Position numbers and translations under genes: made by a program. From Blastomonas sp. AAP53 (lineage in GTDB: Bacteria; Pseudomonadota; Alphaproteobacteria; Sphingomonadales; Sphingomonadaceae): a DNA stretch of 64,000 nt. Below, piece after piece: positions 1 through 9,646 of the stretch. The first letter of the stretch is position 1; every line of letters starts with the position of its first letter. The stretch lies in assembly GCF_000331245.1 (NCBI RefSeq), contig NZ_ANFZ01000009.1, forward strand, positions 248,001-312,000, written 5' to 3'. The notes below the pieces were generated by a model. That model searched no databases and was not told where the DNA came from. It worked only from the letters and a program-made list of their open reading frames with translations.

Positions 1-224
1 CCCTGGACAGGCTTGTTGCCGGTGTTGCGGTATTCCACCACATAGATCAGCCGCTCGCCCGAACTGACCTGCCGGGCAGGCTCCAGCCGCACGCGGCGTG
101 CGCCGGTGCCTTGCGGATCGATCCGTTCGACGAAGATGGACGATTTCGTCCGAACATCATCCGCTGCTGTTGCCATGACTGGCGCCAGCAGTGCGGACAG
201 CGCGATTGCGGTGCGCAGCAGCAT
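1..224 (-). CDS. Secreted conserved protein, N-terminal fragment (runs off the window)
   Basis: Reading the minus strand from the ATG at 224 gives an open frame of 74 codons that leaves the window at base 1. It begins MLLRTAIALSALLAPVMATA, a clean Sec signal peptide with an expected cleavage after ATA. The exported part contains FVERIDPQGTGARRVRLEP and then IYVVEYRNTGNKPVQ, which resembles the start of the DUF11-type surface/exported repeat fold, though the fragment is too short to be sure. An AAGGA ribosome-binding site lies immediately upstream of the ATG. It is divergent from the AI-2E transporter at 418. Function is not recognised. Confidence 0.65.
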   Translation of the reverse strand, partial: MLLRTAIALSALLAPVMATAADDVRTKSSIFVERIDPQGTGARRVRLEPARQVSSGERLIYVVEYRNTGNKPVQ

Positions 225-417
225 TCCTTACCCCGAATTACCCCCGCCGGGATTCTCCGGCTGGCCAAAACGCTACGATGCAGGGGCGAAGATATGGTTA
301 ACGCGCATCACCCAAACGCGAATCGCATGACCAAATCGATGCCGCTGGATTGTCGCAAACAAACCGTGCAGATATAACCCGACGGCTCGGTTTGCGGGCC
401 AAGGGCCTGGATTTCTC

Positions 418-1587
418 ATGTCTTTACCCCTTCCTGATCGCACGGTTTCCGACGAATTGCGGCGCGACCGCCTGCTGGCGGCATTGGCCCTCATCGCAGG
501 CATTGCGCTGTTTCTCGCATTTCCTTTCGCAATGCGGGCGGGGGCGGAATTCTTCCTGCCGCTGGCCGTTGCGATCGTGCTGTCCATCGCCCTTGTGCCG
601 GCGCTGGAATGGATGGAGCGGCGCGGTTTGCCCTCGATGGCGGCGGCATTCCTCTGCCTGGTGCTGTTCCTGACCATCGCCAACGGCGCGCTGGCGGTCA
701 TCGTCGTGCCAGCAGCCGACTGGTTCCTGTTGCTGCCCGACCGCATTCCCAAGATCATGGAGAATCTTGCGCCGCTGATCGATCTGTATTCGGATTTGCA
801 GAGGTTCATCGACGAAACCACCCGGCTGGTGTCAGGATCTATGGTGCGCGCGCAGAAGGCAGCGACGAGCTCTCCCGAATCGGTGCTCGACCTGTTTGCC
901 AGCGCCGCGCCGGCTGTCGCGCTGCAGATGGCGTTCGTGATCCTGCTCATTTTCTTCTTTCTCGCTGGCTGGACCAAGCTGCGCGAGAACGCAATTAGCA
1001 GCCGAGGCAGCTTCACTGGTGCCATGGCGACTGCACGGGTCATCCAGAACGTCGTTTCGGCAACCTCGGCCTATCTCACCACCATCACCGTCATCAACCT
1101 GCTGCTGGGCCTATCCGTGGGCGTGGTGGTGTGGATGCTCGGCATGGAATCGCCGGCGATGTGGGGGGGCATTGTCGCGTTGCTGAACTTCGTGCCCTAT
1201 CTGGGACCGGTGCTGGCGGCCGTGCTGCTGGCGCTGGGCGGGCTGATGAGCTTTGGCGATCTTTGGACCGCGCTGATTCCCGCCAGCGTCCAGGTGGTCT
1301 TCCACCTCGTCGAAGCCAATCTGATCACCCCGGCGGTGCTGGGTCGCAGGCTGACGATGAACCCGCTGCTGATTCTCGTCTCGTTGAGCTATTGGGCATG
1401 GGTCTGGGGCACGACTGGCGCGTTGCTCGCCGTGCCGCTGCTGATCATCATCCAGACGGTCGTTGCAGCCGCAGGCAAGCCGGACATTGCGGGTTTCCTG
1501 TTCGAATCGGGAACGCTGACGCGCCACCCCCGCGACAGCGAAACCCCGCCTACAGAGCCACTTTCGCCCATTGGCAGGAAAAATTGA
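418..1587 (+). CDS. AI-2E family transporter (PerM/YdiK type)
   Basis: A 389-residue integral inner-membrane protein of the AI-2E exporter/PerM superfamily. Hydrophobic segments are visible at about residues 19-39, 44-62 and 75-97, followed by a soluble loop to about 165, then a cluster of membrane segments through residue 350; this 3 + 5 arrangement and the length fit the family (340-390 aa). The loop-rich middle (SSPESVLDLFASAAPAVALQ) and the C-terminal GGIVALLNFVPYLGPVLAA are typical family stretches. Members export AI-2 or act as Na+/H+ antiporters; the substrate here cannot be told from sequence. The ribosome-binding site is weak. It is monocistronic, followed by a tRNA gene. Confidence 0.85.
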   Translation: MSLPLPDRTVSDELRRDRLLAALALIAGIALFLAFPFAMRAGAEFFLPLAVAIVLSIALVPALEWMERRGLPSMAAAFLCLVLFLTIANGALAVIVVPAADWFLLLPDRIPKIMENLAPLIDLYSDLQRFIDETTRLVSGSMVRAQKAATSSPESVLDLFASAAPAVALQMAFVILLIFFFLAGWTKLRENAISSRGSFTGAMATARVIQNVVSATSAYLTTITVINLLLGLSVGVVVWMLGMESPAMWGGIVALLNFVPYLGPVLAAVLLALGGLMSFGDLWTALIPASVQVVFHLVEANLITPAVLGRRLTMNPLLILVSLSYWAWVWGTTGALLAVPLLIIIQTVVAAAGKPDIAGFLFESGTLTRHPRDSETPPTEPLSPIGRKN

Positions 1588-1595
1588 AACAGCTG

Positions 1596-1624
1596 TTGAC
1601 AGGCAGGCAGGTCAATTCTATCAG
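1596..1624 (+). promoter_or_regulatory. Putative sigma70 promoter of tRNA-Asp
   Basis: TTGACA at 1596-1601 and TATCAG at 1619-1624 are separated by 17 bases. The predicted transcription start near 1631 lies about 11 bases upstream of the tRNA. A perfect -35 hexamer at a stable-RNA gene makes this credible. Confidence 0.6.
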
Positions 1625-1641
1625 CCGCGCTCCAACACGAT

Positions 1642-1718
<77 letters not shown>

Positions 1719-1824
1719 TTTGGCCCGGATTTCACTCCGGAATAATGGTCACTCGCACGTGTTGGAACTCCCACGGATATATCCGCCGGCAGGCGGCCAT
1801 TGAGCCCGAAGCAGAGGGCAGGTG

Positions 1825-2034
1825 TCAGGCGCGCCAGCGCCCGGTTTCCATCCAGATCATCAGCGGACGCATCGGCGCGATCCAGACGATTCCCGCGATG
1901 CAGTAGATCACTGATTGAACCGCGATGTGCCAGTTGCCGATGATTCTCGAAAAGCTGGCAACGATGACCGCCCACACGATGATGATCCCCAGAATGGCAA
2001 AAATGCCCACTGGCTTGCGCAGGGTCGGCTTCAT
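1825..2034 (-). CDS. DUF2842 domain-containing small membrane protein
   Basis: A 69-residue protein with two hydrophobic helices (about residues 9-28 and 38-57) and a basic C-terminus (GRWRA). Length, the N-terminal MKPTLRKPVG and the PLMIWME ending match the DUF2842 family found in Alphaproteobacteria; its role is unknown. The ATG (2032-2034) overlaps the TGA of the 5-formyl-THF cyclo-ligase gene in an ATGA arrangement, so the two are translationally coupled. Confidence 0.8.
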   Translation of the reverse strand: MKPTLRKPVGIFAILGIIIVWAVIVASFSRIIGNWHIAVQSVIYCIAGIVWIAPMRPLMIWMETGRWRA

Positions 2035-2675
2035 GGCAGGATTCTCTCATGGATGGGCAGCAGCACCTGCTGTTCGGTAATCACCGCATCGAGCGGCATG
2101 TCGTGATCATCGGTGGGGACAGCGTCAGCCTGCTGCACGGTCCAGCCCAGGCCGATTCGGCGCGTGCCAGGGTGCGCAGCGCACCAGCGATCATAATAAC
2201 CGCCGCCCTGGCCCAACCGGTTCAGTGCGGCATCGAACGCGACCAGCGGCATGAACAGGGCATCGGGAGTCACCTCGGGCATCGCGTTGTGCGGCTGCTG
2301 GCCCCATGGGCCCTTTTCCAGCGTCTCGTGCGATCCGGTCCACAGGCGGAAGGTCATCGGGCCTGATGGGTCGCGCGTCCAGGGCAGGGCGATCATCTTG
2401 CCGAGGTCGAGCATGTGCATCGCATAGCGCTCGGTCGGCACCTCCCCAGGGACGGCATGATAGAGGCCGACCACCTCTGCCGGATCGATCAGCGGAAGAA
2501 TCGCGCGCGGGGGGCGCCCGAAGATGAGGGCACGATGGGCATCGGGCAGCGCTTGCCAATGCGCGAGACGTGCAGCGCGCATCGCGCGGCGCAGGTCACG
2601 CTTCTGATGAATCACGGCGTTCAAGGGGGGCCCGTTCTCGTCTGGTGCTGATAGCGGCCTGAGCGCGTCAGGCAA
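2031..2675 (-). CDS. fau: 5-formyltetrahydrofolate cyclo-ligase
   Basis: Converts 5-formyl-THF to 5,10-methenyl-THF with ATP, recycling a folate dead-end product in the cytosol. The signature GQGGGYYDR is at residues 155-163, and LDLGKMIALPWT and MPLVAFDAALNRLG are typical surrounding stretches. The basic helix that normally starts the family (KRDLRRAMRAARLAHW) begins at residue 25, so a GTG start at residue 21 (base 2615) is a real alternative to the ATG at 2675. The gene follows zapA and the predicted 6S RNA, the same order seen in many proteobacteria including E. coli. Confidence 0.92.
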   Translation of the reverse strand: MPDALRPLSAPDENGPPLNAVIHQKRDLRRAMRAARLAHWQALPDAHRALIFGRPPRAILPLIDPAEVVGLYHAVPGEVPTERYAMHMLDLGKMIALPWTRDPSGPMTFRLWTGSHETLEKGPWGQQPHNAMPEVTPDALFMPLVAFDAALNRLGQGGGYYDRWCAAHPGTRRIGLGWTVQQADAVPTDDHDMPLDAVITEQQVLLPIHERILP

Positions 2676-2681
2676 AAGGGT

Positions 2682-2833
2682 GGAACCGCCTTGGCCGTTT
2701 GCTGGAATATCCTCTGACGCCAGTAACGTCAGGTGGGCGCCGTGTACCTCTGGCCGGAGCCAGGGCAGGGACAGCTCCCTTGGAAGATGTATCGCCTCAG
2801 GGATGTTCTCTGCAGCTCGTACCAGGCAGTCCC
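2682..2833 (-). ncRNA. ssrS: 6S RNA (SsrS)
   Basis: The gap between zapA and fau is the classical 6S RNA locus. On the minus strand the ends pair as GGGACTGCC (2825-2833) with GGCGGTTCC (2682-2690), nine continuous pairs. Just inside, CCCTGAGGCGATA resembles the conserved CCCTGAGCCGATA of enterobacterial 6S RNA, and the 3' side carries CCCACCTGACGTTACTGGCG, as expected in alphaproteobacterial 6S RNAs. The length of about 152 nt fits. 6S RNA binds sigma70-RNA polymerase and represses it in stationary phase. Exact ends are inferred from the closing stem. Confidence 0.82.
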
Positions 2834-2842
2834 AGGATCAAT

Positions 2843-3217
2843 CTAGGGCTGTTGGGTCTGCTTCTCAAGCCCTGCGGCGAGATTCTCGATACGCTGTGCC
2901 AGCTTCTCGATCGCGCGGGCCGCCAGCTCGCCATCATTGTCATGCGCCAGCAGATCGCCCTGACCTTTTGGCGCTGGTGCCTGAGCCGCAGTTGCGGCCA
3001 GCGCCTCCGCTGCGCGATCCTGCGATTCCGCCAGTTCGTCGGCCAGCAGCAATCCGGCAAACAGCAGCGCGCGCGTTTCGGTCAGTCCACCCGAAGCCCC
3101 CGCCTTGCGGGCCGCTGCATCGAGCATCGAGCCCAGTCTTGCCAGATGCTGTTCTTCGCCTGGCTGGCAGGTCACGCTGTAGATTCTGCCGGCGATCGAG
3201 AGGCGCATGTCAGGCAT
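2843..3217 (-). CDS. zapA: Cell division protein ZapA
   Basis: A 124-residue ZapA homologue, a cytosolic protein that binds and bundles FtsZ at the Z-ring. The N-terminal domain starts with the family pattern VRLSIAGRIYSVTC-like (MRLSIAGRIYSVTCQPGEE), followed by LARLGSMLDAAARK, and the C-terminal half is a long helix rich in Ala/Glu/Gln expected to form the tetramerising coiled coil. Part of the C-terminal helix is low-complexity (AATAAQAPAPKGQ). It lies 5 bases downstream of a 68-aa coiled-coil gene and upstream of the 6S RNA gene. Confidence 0.9.
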   Translation of the reverse strand: MPDMRLSIAGRIYSVTCQPGEEQHLARLGSMLDAAARKAGASGGLTETRALLFAGLLLADELAESQDRAAEALAATAAQAPAPKGQGDLLAHDNDGELAARAIEKLAQRIENLAAGLEKQTQQP

Positions 3218-3222
3218 GATGC

Positions 3223-3429
3223 TCAGCCTGCCTTGGCCAGGAGGGAGTCGATGCCAGCCAGGGCATCGGCGGCCGCCGCCTTGAGCTGGTCATGCCGCGC
3301 CTGCAATTCGCTGTCCGTTGCTGAAACGGACGCCTGGGGAGTCGCGGCCAGCCTGGCCTGCGCTGTCTCAAGCCGCGTCAAAGCTCGTTCCATTTGTCCG
3401 ATAGCAAGAATAAGTCGTTCATTTGCCAT
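3223..3429 (-). CDS. Small coiled-coil protein upstream of ZapA
   Basis: A 68-residue protein with no cysteines or membrane segments. It is almost entirely helical, with heptad-like leucines in LILAIGQMERALTRLETAQARLA and a second helix LQARHDQLKAAAADALAGI. It ends 5 bases before zapA, so it is the first gene of that transcription unit and may work with ZapA; this is inference from position. Similar short coiled-coil proteins precede zapA in other sphingomonads. No domain name can be assigned with certainty. Confidence 0.75.
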   Translation of the reverse strand: MANERLILAIGQMERALTRLETAQARLAATPQASVSATDSELQARHDQLKAAAADALAGIDSLLAKAG

Positions 3430-3627
3430 GGAATGACCTTAACATCAAATGGGACAAAAGCAATGATTTGCCATTGTGAGCGTTCCGCAGAACTTGACGC
3501 GATCCACCATGGACACCAAAGGGTGACCCCGAAGCCGACTCGACCGGCACAGATTGCGGTGATTGAACCACATTCCGCGCTGGCGACATGGGCCTGATCA
3601 AGGATCAGTTGGGAGTTACAAAGGGCG

Positions 3628-5601
3628 ATGTCCGTTCAATTTCAAGATCTCGCCAATGCCGTTCGTGCACTGTCGATGGATGCAGTCCAGGCCGCCAACA
3701 GTGGTCACCCCGGCATGCCGATGGGCATGGCCGATGTTGCCACAGTGCTGTTTGGCGAATATCTGAAGTTCGACGCCGCAGCGCCGCATTGGGCGGACCG
3801 TGACCGGTTCGTCCTGTCTGCAGGCCACGGATCGATGCTGATCTATTCGCTGCTGCACCTGACCGGCTACGCGCGTCCGACGATCGAGGACATCCGCAAC
3901 TTCCGCCAGTTGCACAGCCCCTGCGCTGGCCACCCGGAGAATTTCGAACTGCCGGGCGTCGAATGCACCACAGGCCCGCTGGGTCAGGGCCTGGCGATGG
4001 CAGTCGGCATGGCGATGGCCGAGCGGCACCTGAACGCCGAATTCGGCGATGATCTGGTCAACCACCGCACCTGGGTGATCGCGGGCGACGGCTGCCTGAT
4101 GGAGGGCATCAACCACGAGGCGGTCGGGCTCGCCGGACACCTCAAGCTTGGGCATCTCAACGTACTGTGGGACGACAACCGCATCACCATCGATGGCGCG
4201 ACCGACCTTTCGACCAGCGAAGACATCCGTGCGCGTCATGCTGCCACCGGATGGCACGTCGTTGATTGCGACGGCCATGATCCGGCCTCCATTCGCGCTG
4301 CCGTGGACGCAGCGATTGCTGATCCGCGTCCGTCGCTGATTGCCTGCGCCACCATCATCGGCAAGGGCGCGCCCAACAAGCAGGGTACCTCGGCCACGCA
4401 CGGTTCGCCGCTGGGCGCTGCAGAAGTCGACGCCGCGCGCGCGACTTTGGGCTGGCAGCATTCGCCGTTCGCCATTCCGCAGGATATCCAGGATGCCTGG
4501 GCCGTCTTCGGTCGTCGCGGTGCAGACGAGCATGCTGCATGGTCCGATCGTCTGTCGGCATCGGCCAAGGCCAGCGAATTCAATCGCCGGATGGCGGGCG
4601 AACTGCCTGCAGGGTTCAGCCTCTCGCAGCACATTGCCTCGCTGCTGGCCGAACCGCAGAAGGTCGCGACCCGCAAGGCATCCGAACTGGCGCTCGAAGC
4701 GATCAACCCGCGCCTGCCCGAAACCGTTGGCGGTTCGGCCGACCTTACGGGATCGAACAACACCAAGACCGCTGGCATGGCGGTGCTAAGCGCGGCCAAT
4801 TACGGCGGGCGCTACGTCAATTACGGCATTCGCGAGTTCGGCATGGCCGCTGCGATGAACGGCATGGCGCTGCACGGCGGCGTGATCCCTTATGGCGGCA
4901 CCTTCCTGGTGTTTGCCGACTATTGCCGCGCCGCGATCCGCCTGTCGGCTTTGCAGCGCCAGCGCGTGGTCTATGTGATGACGCACGACAGTATTGGTCT
5001 GGGTGAAGACGGCCCGACGCACCAGCCGGTCGAGCATGTCATGAGCCTGCGCATCATGCCCAATCTGCTGACCTTCCGTCCTGGCGACGCGGTGGAAACC
5101 GCCGAGTGCTGGGAGCTGGCTCTGCAGGCATCGTCCACCCCCAGCGTTCTTGCGCTCACCCGCCAGAACCTGCCGCAGTTCCGTCGTTCGGAAGCCGACG
5201 GCAACCAGTGCGCACGCGGAGCTTATCGCATCAAGGTTGCGGGCAACAAGCGCCAGGTGGTACTGATCGGCACCGGTTCGGAAGTGTCGCTGGCGCTCAC
5301 CGTCGCTGATGCGCTGGAAGCCGCCGGGATTGGCGCGGACGTCGTGTCGATGCCGTGCTGGTCGTTGTTCGACGCGCAGCCGGAAAGCTACCGCGCCGAT
5401 CTGCTGCCCGCCGACGTGCTGAAGGTGTCGATGGAGGCCGGCGTGACCTTCGGCTGGGATCGCTATGTCGGCCGTGATGGCCTGAGCTTCGGGATCGACA
5501 GCTTTGGTGCATCGGCTCCGGCAGAGGCGCTGTTCGACTATTTCGGCCTGACCGCCGACAAGATCACGCCTGCCGTCCGCGCCGCGCTCGGCCAGGCATA
5601 A
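3628..5601 (+). CDS. tkt: Transketolase
   Basis: A thiamine-diphosphate enzyme moving two-carbon units between sugar phosphates in the pentose phosphate pathway. Length 657 aa is standard. The N-terminal substrate/TPP region [19 protein letters not shown] is at about residues 25-43, the TPP motif [13 protein letters not shown] begins near residue 153 and continues to DDNRITIDG near 190, and the pyrimidine domain carries [19 protein letters not shown] and [19 protein letters not shown]. It is the first gene of a likely operon with gap (38 bases on), pgk, fda and thiE, and is divergent from the zapA block. Confidence 0.98.
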   Translation: MSVQFQDLANAVRALSMDAVQAANSGHPGMPMGMADVATVLFGEYLKFDAAAPHWADRDRFVLSAGHGSMLIYSLLHLTGYARPTIEDIRNFRQLHSPCAGHPENFELPGVECTTGPLGQGLAMAVGMAMAERHLNAEFGDDLVNHRTWVIAGDGCLMEGINHEAVGLAGHLKLGHLNVLWDDNRITIDGATDLSTSEDIRARHAATGWHVVDCDGHDPASIRAAVDAAIADPRPSLIACATIIGKGAPNKQGTSATHGSPLGAAEVDAARATLGWQHSPFAIPQDIQDAWAVFGRRGADEHAAWSDRLSASAKASEFNRRMAGELPAGFSLSQHIASLLAEPQKVATRKASELALEAINPRLPETVGGSADLTGSNNTKTAGMAVLSAANYGGRYVNYGIREFGMAAAMNGMALHGGVIPYGGTFLVFADYCRAAIRLSALQRQRVVYVMTHDSIGLGEDGPTHQPVEHVMSLRIMPNLLTFRPGDAVETAECWELALQASSTPSVLALTRQNLPQFRRSEADGNQCARGAYRIKVAGNKRQVVLIGTGSEVSLALTVADALEAAGIGADVVSMPCWSLFDAQPESYRADLLPADVLKVSMEAGVTFGWDRYVGRDGLSFGIDSFGASAPAEALFDYFGLTADKITPAVRAALGQA

Positions 5602-5639
5602 ACCCGCTTTTACGACATCAATCGCAGGAGAATTTTCCG

Positions 5640-6647
5640 ATGGCAGTCAAGGTTGCAATCAATGGTTTTGGCCGCATCGGCCGTCTTGTCGCGCGCGCCA
5701 TTCTGGAGCGCACCGATCATGACCTGGAACTGGTCGCGATCAACGACCTGGGCGATGCCCAGTCGAACGCCCTGCTGTTCAAGCGTGACAGCGTGCACGG
5801 TCCGTTCCCCGGCACCGTTGAAGCGGTGGGCGATACGATGGTCGTCAATGGCAAGGCGATCAAGGTGACCGCTGAACGTGACCCCGCCAAGCTGCCCCAT
5901 GGCGAAATGGGCGTGGATATCGCGCTGGAATGCACCGGTTTCTTTGCCGACAAGGCAAAGGCCAGCGCGCACCTGACCGCAGGCGCCAAGCGCGTGCTGA
6001 TTTCTGCCCCTGCCGGTGGCGCGGACAAGACCGTCGTGTTCGGCGTCAACCACGACGTGCTCACCGCCGATGATCTGGTCGTGTCAAACGCCAGCTGCAC
6101 CACCAACTGCCTCGCGCCGATGGCCAAGGTGCTGAACGATCTCGTGGGTATCGAGCGCGGCCTGATGACCACGATTCACAGCTATACCAACGACCAGAAG
6201 ATCCTCGACCAGATCCACAGCGACATGCGTCGTGCACGCGCGGCTGGCATGTCGATGATCCCCACCACCACCGGCGCTGCGCGTGCGGTTGGCCTGGTGC
6301 TGCCTGAACTGAAGGGCAAGCTCGACGGATCGGCGATCCGCGTGCCGACCCCCAACGTCAGCCTGGTCGACCTGACCTTCACGCCGGGCCGCGATACCAC
6401 GGTCGAGGAAATCAACGGTGCGCTCAAGGCGGCATCGGAAGGCGCGCTCAAGGGCGTGCTGGCTTATACCGACGAGCCGCTGGTTTCGATCGACTTCAAC
6501 CATGATCCGGCCAGCTCGACCATCGACAGCCTGGAAACCGCGGTGATCGACGGCAAGCTGGTTCGCGTGATCAGCTGGTACGACAACGAATGGGGCTTCT
6601 CGAACCGTATGGTCGATACCGCAGGCGTGATGGCCGGCCTGCTCTGA
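5640..6647 (+). CDS. gap: Glyceraldehyde-3-phosphate dehydrogenase, type I
   Basis: A 335-residue type I GAPDH. The Rossmann start is [12 protein letters not shown] (5-16), and Asp36 in AINDLGD marks NAD+ rather than NADP+ preference. The active-site motif SNASCTTNC places the nucleophile at Cys153, and [13 protein letters not shown] is the C-terminal signature. Ribosome-binding site AGGAG precedes the ATG. Placed between tkt and pgk, the same order as in cbb-type and glycolytic operons of proteobacteria; it serves glycolysis, Entner-Doudoroff lower half and gluconeogenesis. Confidence 0.98.
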   Translation: MAVKVAINGFGRIGRLVARAILERTDHDLELVAINDLGDAQSNALLFKRDSVHGPFPGTVEAVGDTMVVNGKAIKVTAERDPAKLPHGEMGVDIALECTGFFADKAKASAHLTAGAKRVLISAPAGGADKTVVFGVNHDVLTADDLVVSNASCTTNCLAPMAKVLNDLVGIERGLMTTIHSYTNDQKILDQIHSDMRRARAAGMSMIPTTTGAARAVGLVLPELKGKLDGSAIRVPTPNVSLVDLTFTPGRDTTVEEINGALKAASEGALKGVLAYTDEPLVSIDFNHDPASSTIDSLETAVIDGKLVRVISWYDNEWGFSNRMVDTAGVMAGLL

Positions 6648-6679
6648 TCAACGACACATAAACAGGAGAGGCTGCCCCC

Positions 6680-7870
6680 ATGTTCAAGACCCTGGATGAT
6701 CTGATTGCTGATCGTCATGGCGTGGCAGGCAAGCCTGTCCTGGTTCGTGAAGACCTGAACGTACCGATCCACGAAGGCCGGGTGTCCGATGACACCCGGC
6801 TGCGGTCGGCAATGCCGACGCTGGCCGAACTGGCAGATCATGGCGCCAAGGTTCTGGTGCTCGCACATTTCGGCCGCCCCAAGGGCAAGGTTGATCCCGA
6901 GTTCACGCTTCGTCCGATCGCCGAGGCGCTGGGTACGGTGATGGGGCGGCATGTCGGCTTTCTGGCATCGCCCGATCGCCATGCCATCGACGTGCTTGAG
7001 CCAGGCAGCATCACCGTGCTGGAAAACAGCCGCTTCTTCCCCGGCGAGGAAAAGAACGATCCCGAACTGGCCAAGCAGATGGCGGCGCTGGGGGATTTCT
7101 ACGTCAACGACGCGTTTTCCGCTGCGCACCGCGCGCATGTGACCACCGAGGGCCTGGCGCATCTGCTGCCGGCCTTTGCCGGTCGCGCGATGGAGGCCGA
7201 GTTGAAGGCGCTGGAAGCGGCGCTGGGCAATCCGGAACATCCGGTCGCAGCCGTCGTCGGCGGCGCGAAGGTTTCCACCAAGCTCGACGTGCTGACGCAT
7301 CTGGTCGGCAAGGTCGATCATCTGATCATCGGTGGCGGCATGGCCAACACCTTCCTCGCCGCGCGCGGGGTTGATGTCGGCAAGTCGCTCTGCGAGCATG
7401 ATCTGGCCGACACCGCCAATGCCATTCTGGAGGCGGCCGACAAGGCGAACTGCACCGTTCACCTGCCTTATGACGTGGTCGTGGCCAAGGAGTTCGGCGC
7501 CAACGTGCCATGCCGCACCGCGAATGTGCATGAAGTGGCCGCCGACGAGATGATCCTTGATGTCGGCGCGTCCGCGGTCGAGGCTTTGTCCGATGTCCTC
7601 AAGACCTGCCGGACTCTGGTATGGAACGGCCCGCTGGGCGCGTTCGAATATCCGCCGTTCGATACCGCCACGGTTGCCCTGGCGCGCACCGCCGCAGCGC
7701 TGACGCGCGAGGGCACCCTGGTATCGGTTGCAGGTGGCGGCGACACCGTAGCCGCGCTCAACCATGCTGGCGTAGCCGAGGATTTCTCTTTCGTTTCAAC
7801 CGCTGGCGGCGCGTTCCTCGAATGGATGGAAGGCAAGGAGCTGCCCGGCGTCAAGGCGCTTCACACCTGA
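6680..7870 (+). CDS. pgk: Phosphoglycerate kinase
   Basis: A 396-residue monomeric kinase transferring phosphate between 1,3-bisphosphoglycerate and ADP. The substrate-binding stretch [20 protein letters not shown] starts near residue 20, and [29 protein letters not shown] and the hinge/nucleotide motif WNGPLGAFE and GGGDTVAAL follow in the family order. It is 32 bases downstream of gap with an AGGAG ribosome-binding site, consistent with one operon. Confidence 0.98.
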   Translation: MFKTLDDLIADRHGVAGKPVLVREDLNVPIHEGRVSDDTRLRSAMPTLAELADHGAKVLVLAHFGRPKGKVDPEFTLRPIAEALGTVMGRHVGFLASPDRHAIDVLEPGSITVLENSRFFPGEEKNDPELAKQMAALGDFYVNDAFSAAHRAHVTTEGLAHLLPAFAGRAMEAELKALEAALGNPEHPVAAVVGGAKVSTKLDVLTHLVGKVDHLIIGGGMANTFLAARGVDVGKSLCEHDLADTANAILEAADKANCTVHLPYDVVVAKEFGANVPCRTANVHEVAADEMILDVGASAVEALSDVLKTCRTLVWNGPLGAFEYPPFDTATVALARTAAALTREGTLVSVAGGGDTVAALNHAGVAEDFSFVSTAGGAFLEWMEGKELPGVKALHT

Positions 7871-7926
7871 GGCGCGCGACCTCCAATAAACAACCATAAG
7901 CCTGCAAACTTCAGGGAAGACCGACC

Positions 7927-8826
7927 ATGACCGACACCGCAAATTTCGACCAGATGCTTGCCAAAATCGAGGCAGGCCAGGGCTTTATCGCTGCGCTTGA
8001 TCAGAGCGGCGGTTCCACGCCCAAGGCGCTCAAGGGCTATGGCCTTGAAGATGACGCCTGGAGCAGCGACGAGGAAATGTTCGCGCTGATTCACGGCATG
8101 CGCAGCCGCATCGTGACCTCGCCCTGCTTCAACGGCGACAAGGTGATCGGTGCGATCCTGTTCGAACGCACGATGGACGGTGAAGCAGGCGGCAAGAGCG
8201 TCCCTGCACTGTTGTGGGAACGCGGCGTGGTGCCGTTCCTCAAGGTCGACAAGGGCCTGGAAGACGAAGCGGACGGCGTGCAGTTGATGAAGCCGATCGG
8301 CGGTCTGGGCGAATTGCTGGATCGCGCCAAGACGCTCGGCGTGTTCGGCACCAAGATGCGTTCGGTGATCAACTCCGCCTCGCAGACGGGCATTGCGGCG
8401 ATCGTGAAGCAGCAGTTCGAGGTTGCAGGCGAAATCCTCGATCATGGTCTGATCCCGATCATCGAGCCTGAAGTGAACATCAAGAGCGACACGCGCGCTG
8501 ATTGCGATGACATTCTGCTCGCCAAGCTGAAAAAGGCGCTCGATGCGCTGCCCGAAGGTCGCCGCGTGATGCTCAAGCTGTCGCTGCCTGCCAAGGCCGG
8601 GCTGTTCGCCGATCTGGTCGCGCACCCGGCTTGCATCCGTGTCGTCGCGCTGTCGGGCGGTTTCAGCCGTGCCGAAGCGTGCGTTGAACTTGCCAAGAAC
8701 AGCGGCATCATCGCCAGCTTCTCGCGCGCATTGCTCAACGATCTCAAGCATCAGATGAGCGACGATGAATTCGACGCTTCGCTGGGCGGTGCGATCGACG
8801 AAATCCACAGCGCCTCGGTCGCCTGA
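7927..8826 (+). CDS. fda: Fructose-bisphosphate aldolase, class I
   Basis: A 299-residue class I (Schiff-base) aldolase of the short bacterial type. The N-terminal GFIAALDQSGGSTPKALKGYG is a class I signature, and lysine in VMLKLSLPAK near residue 218 is the expected Schiff-base residue with IPIIEPEVNI earlier supplying the acid/base glutamate. No class II zinc histidines are seen. It interconverts fructose-1,6-bisphosphate with the two triose phosphates. It closes the tkt-gap-pgk run and is followed 4 bases later by thiE. Confidence 0.95.
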   Translation: MTDTANFDQMLAKIEAGQGFIAALDQSGGSTPKALKGYGLEDDAWSSDEEMFALIHGMRSRIVTSPCFNGDKVIGAILFERTMDGEAGGKSVPALLWERGVVPFLKVDKGLEDEADGVQLMKPIGGLGELLDRAKTLGVFGTKMRSVINSASQTGIAAIVKQQFEVAGEILDHGLIPIIEPEVNIKSDTRADCDDILLAKLKKALDALPEGRRVMLKLSLPAKAGLFADLVAHPACIRVVALSGGFSRAEACVELAKNSGIIASFSRALLNDLKHQMSDDEFDASLGGAIDEIHSASVA

Positions 8827-8830
8827 GCCT

Positions 8831-9472
8831 ATGACCAGCTGCCAGCTTTACCTGATTTCTCCGCTCGAAGTAGGCGGGGAGTTCCCCGACCGGTTACGCG
8901 CCGCGCTGGAGGCAGGGCCGGTGGCCGCGTTCCAGTTTCGCGTCAAGGATATCGACCAGCATGAGGCGGCACGGCTCGCCGCGCCGCTGCAGGAGATCTG
9001 CCGCGAGCATGACTGTGCGTTCATCGTCAACGATGATGTGGCGCTCGCCAAGCGGCTGAGCGCGGACGGCGTGCATCTGGGGCAGGGCGATGGCGACCCG
9101 CGCGAGGCGCGCGAGGAACTGGGCAAGGATGCGCAGATCGGTGTGACATGCCACAACAGCCGCCATCTGGCCTTGGAAGCGGGCGAAATGGGCGCAGATT
9201 ACGTCGCTTTCGGCGCTTTCTTTCCCAGCACCACCAAGGATGCGAAGATCAAGGCCGATCCGGAAATTCTGGAATGGTGGTCATCGATGATGGAGCCGCC
9301 GTGCGTTGCCATCGGCGGGATCACGCTGGAAAATGCCGCCTCCATCATCGCGACCGGAACGGATTTCATTGCCGTGTCGGGTGGCATCTGGAACCACCCC
9401 GAAGGTCCGGCTTCAGCTGTGCGACAGTTCTTTGCTCTCCTGGAGCAGGGCAAGGGGACGGCTGCGGGATGA
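8831..9472 (+). CDS. thiE: Thiamine phosphate synthase, divergent
   Basis: A 213-residue TIM-barrel protein of the ThiE/TenI family, which joins the pyrimidine and thiazole halves of thiamine phosphate. Start chosen at the ATG at 8831, 4 bases after the aldolase stop; the frame is open further upstream but only inside fda. Recognisable motifs are FRVKD (family LREK), VNDDVALAKRLSADGVHLGQGD, the HNS stretch, YVAFGAFFPSTTKDA and CVAIGGI. Several canonical residues differ (NDR to NDD, LRE to FRV), so substrate use should be confirmed. Coupling to a glycolytic operon suits the TPP need of transketolase. Confidence 0.85.
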   Translation: MTSCQLYLISPLEVGGEFPDRLRAALEAGPVAAFQFRVKDIDQHEAARLAAPLQEICREHDCAFIVNDDVALAKRLSADGVHLGQGDGDPREAREELGKDAQIGVTCHNSRHLALEAGEMGADYVAFGAFFPSTTKDAKIKADPEILEWWSSMMEPPCVAIGGITLENAASIIATGTDFIAVSGGIWNHPEGPASAVRQFFALLEQGKGTAAG

Positions 9473-9646
9473 TCCGTCGAGCCGGGACAGATAGCTGACG
9501 AAGTCCGCTTCGAACTCTTCGACATCGGGAACGGCATGCCCGCGCTCGGCATGCGCGCTGACAACCTCGTTTCGTGCACGGCCAAAGATCCCGGCAGCTG
9601 GCGTCTCGATGCTGAACAATGGCATAGTGATCAGATCCCGTCCCAT
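9413..9646 (-). CDS. Small hypothetical protein, antisense to the thiE end
   Basis: An open frame of 77 codons with coding-like third-position GC and a sensible composition (MPLFSIETPAAGIFGRARNE and later FEADFVSYLSRLDG). The last 20 codons overlap the 3' end of thiE convergently. The start may be the ATG at 9646 or the one seven codons in; neither has a strong ribosome-binding site. No signal peptide, membrane segment or known domain is seen. It may be a genuine small protein or a chance frame. Confidence 0.45.
   Translation of the reverse strand: MGRDLITMPLFSIETPAAGIFGRARNEVVSAHAERGHAVPDVEEFEADFVSYLSRLDGSSRSRPLALLQESKELSHS

Noticed and set aside
3494-3499. TTGACG as a -35 box for tkt
   Set aside because: No acceptable -10 hexamer lies 16-18 bases downstream.
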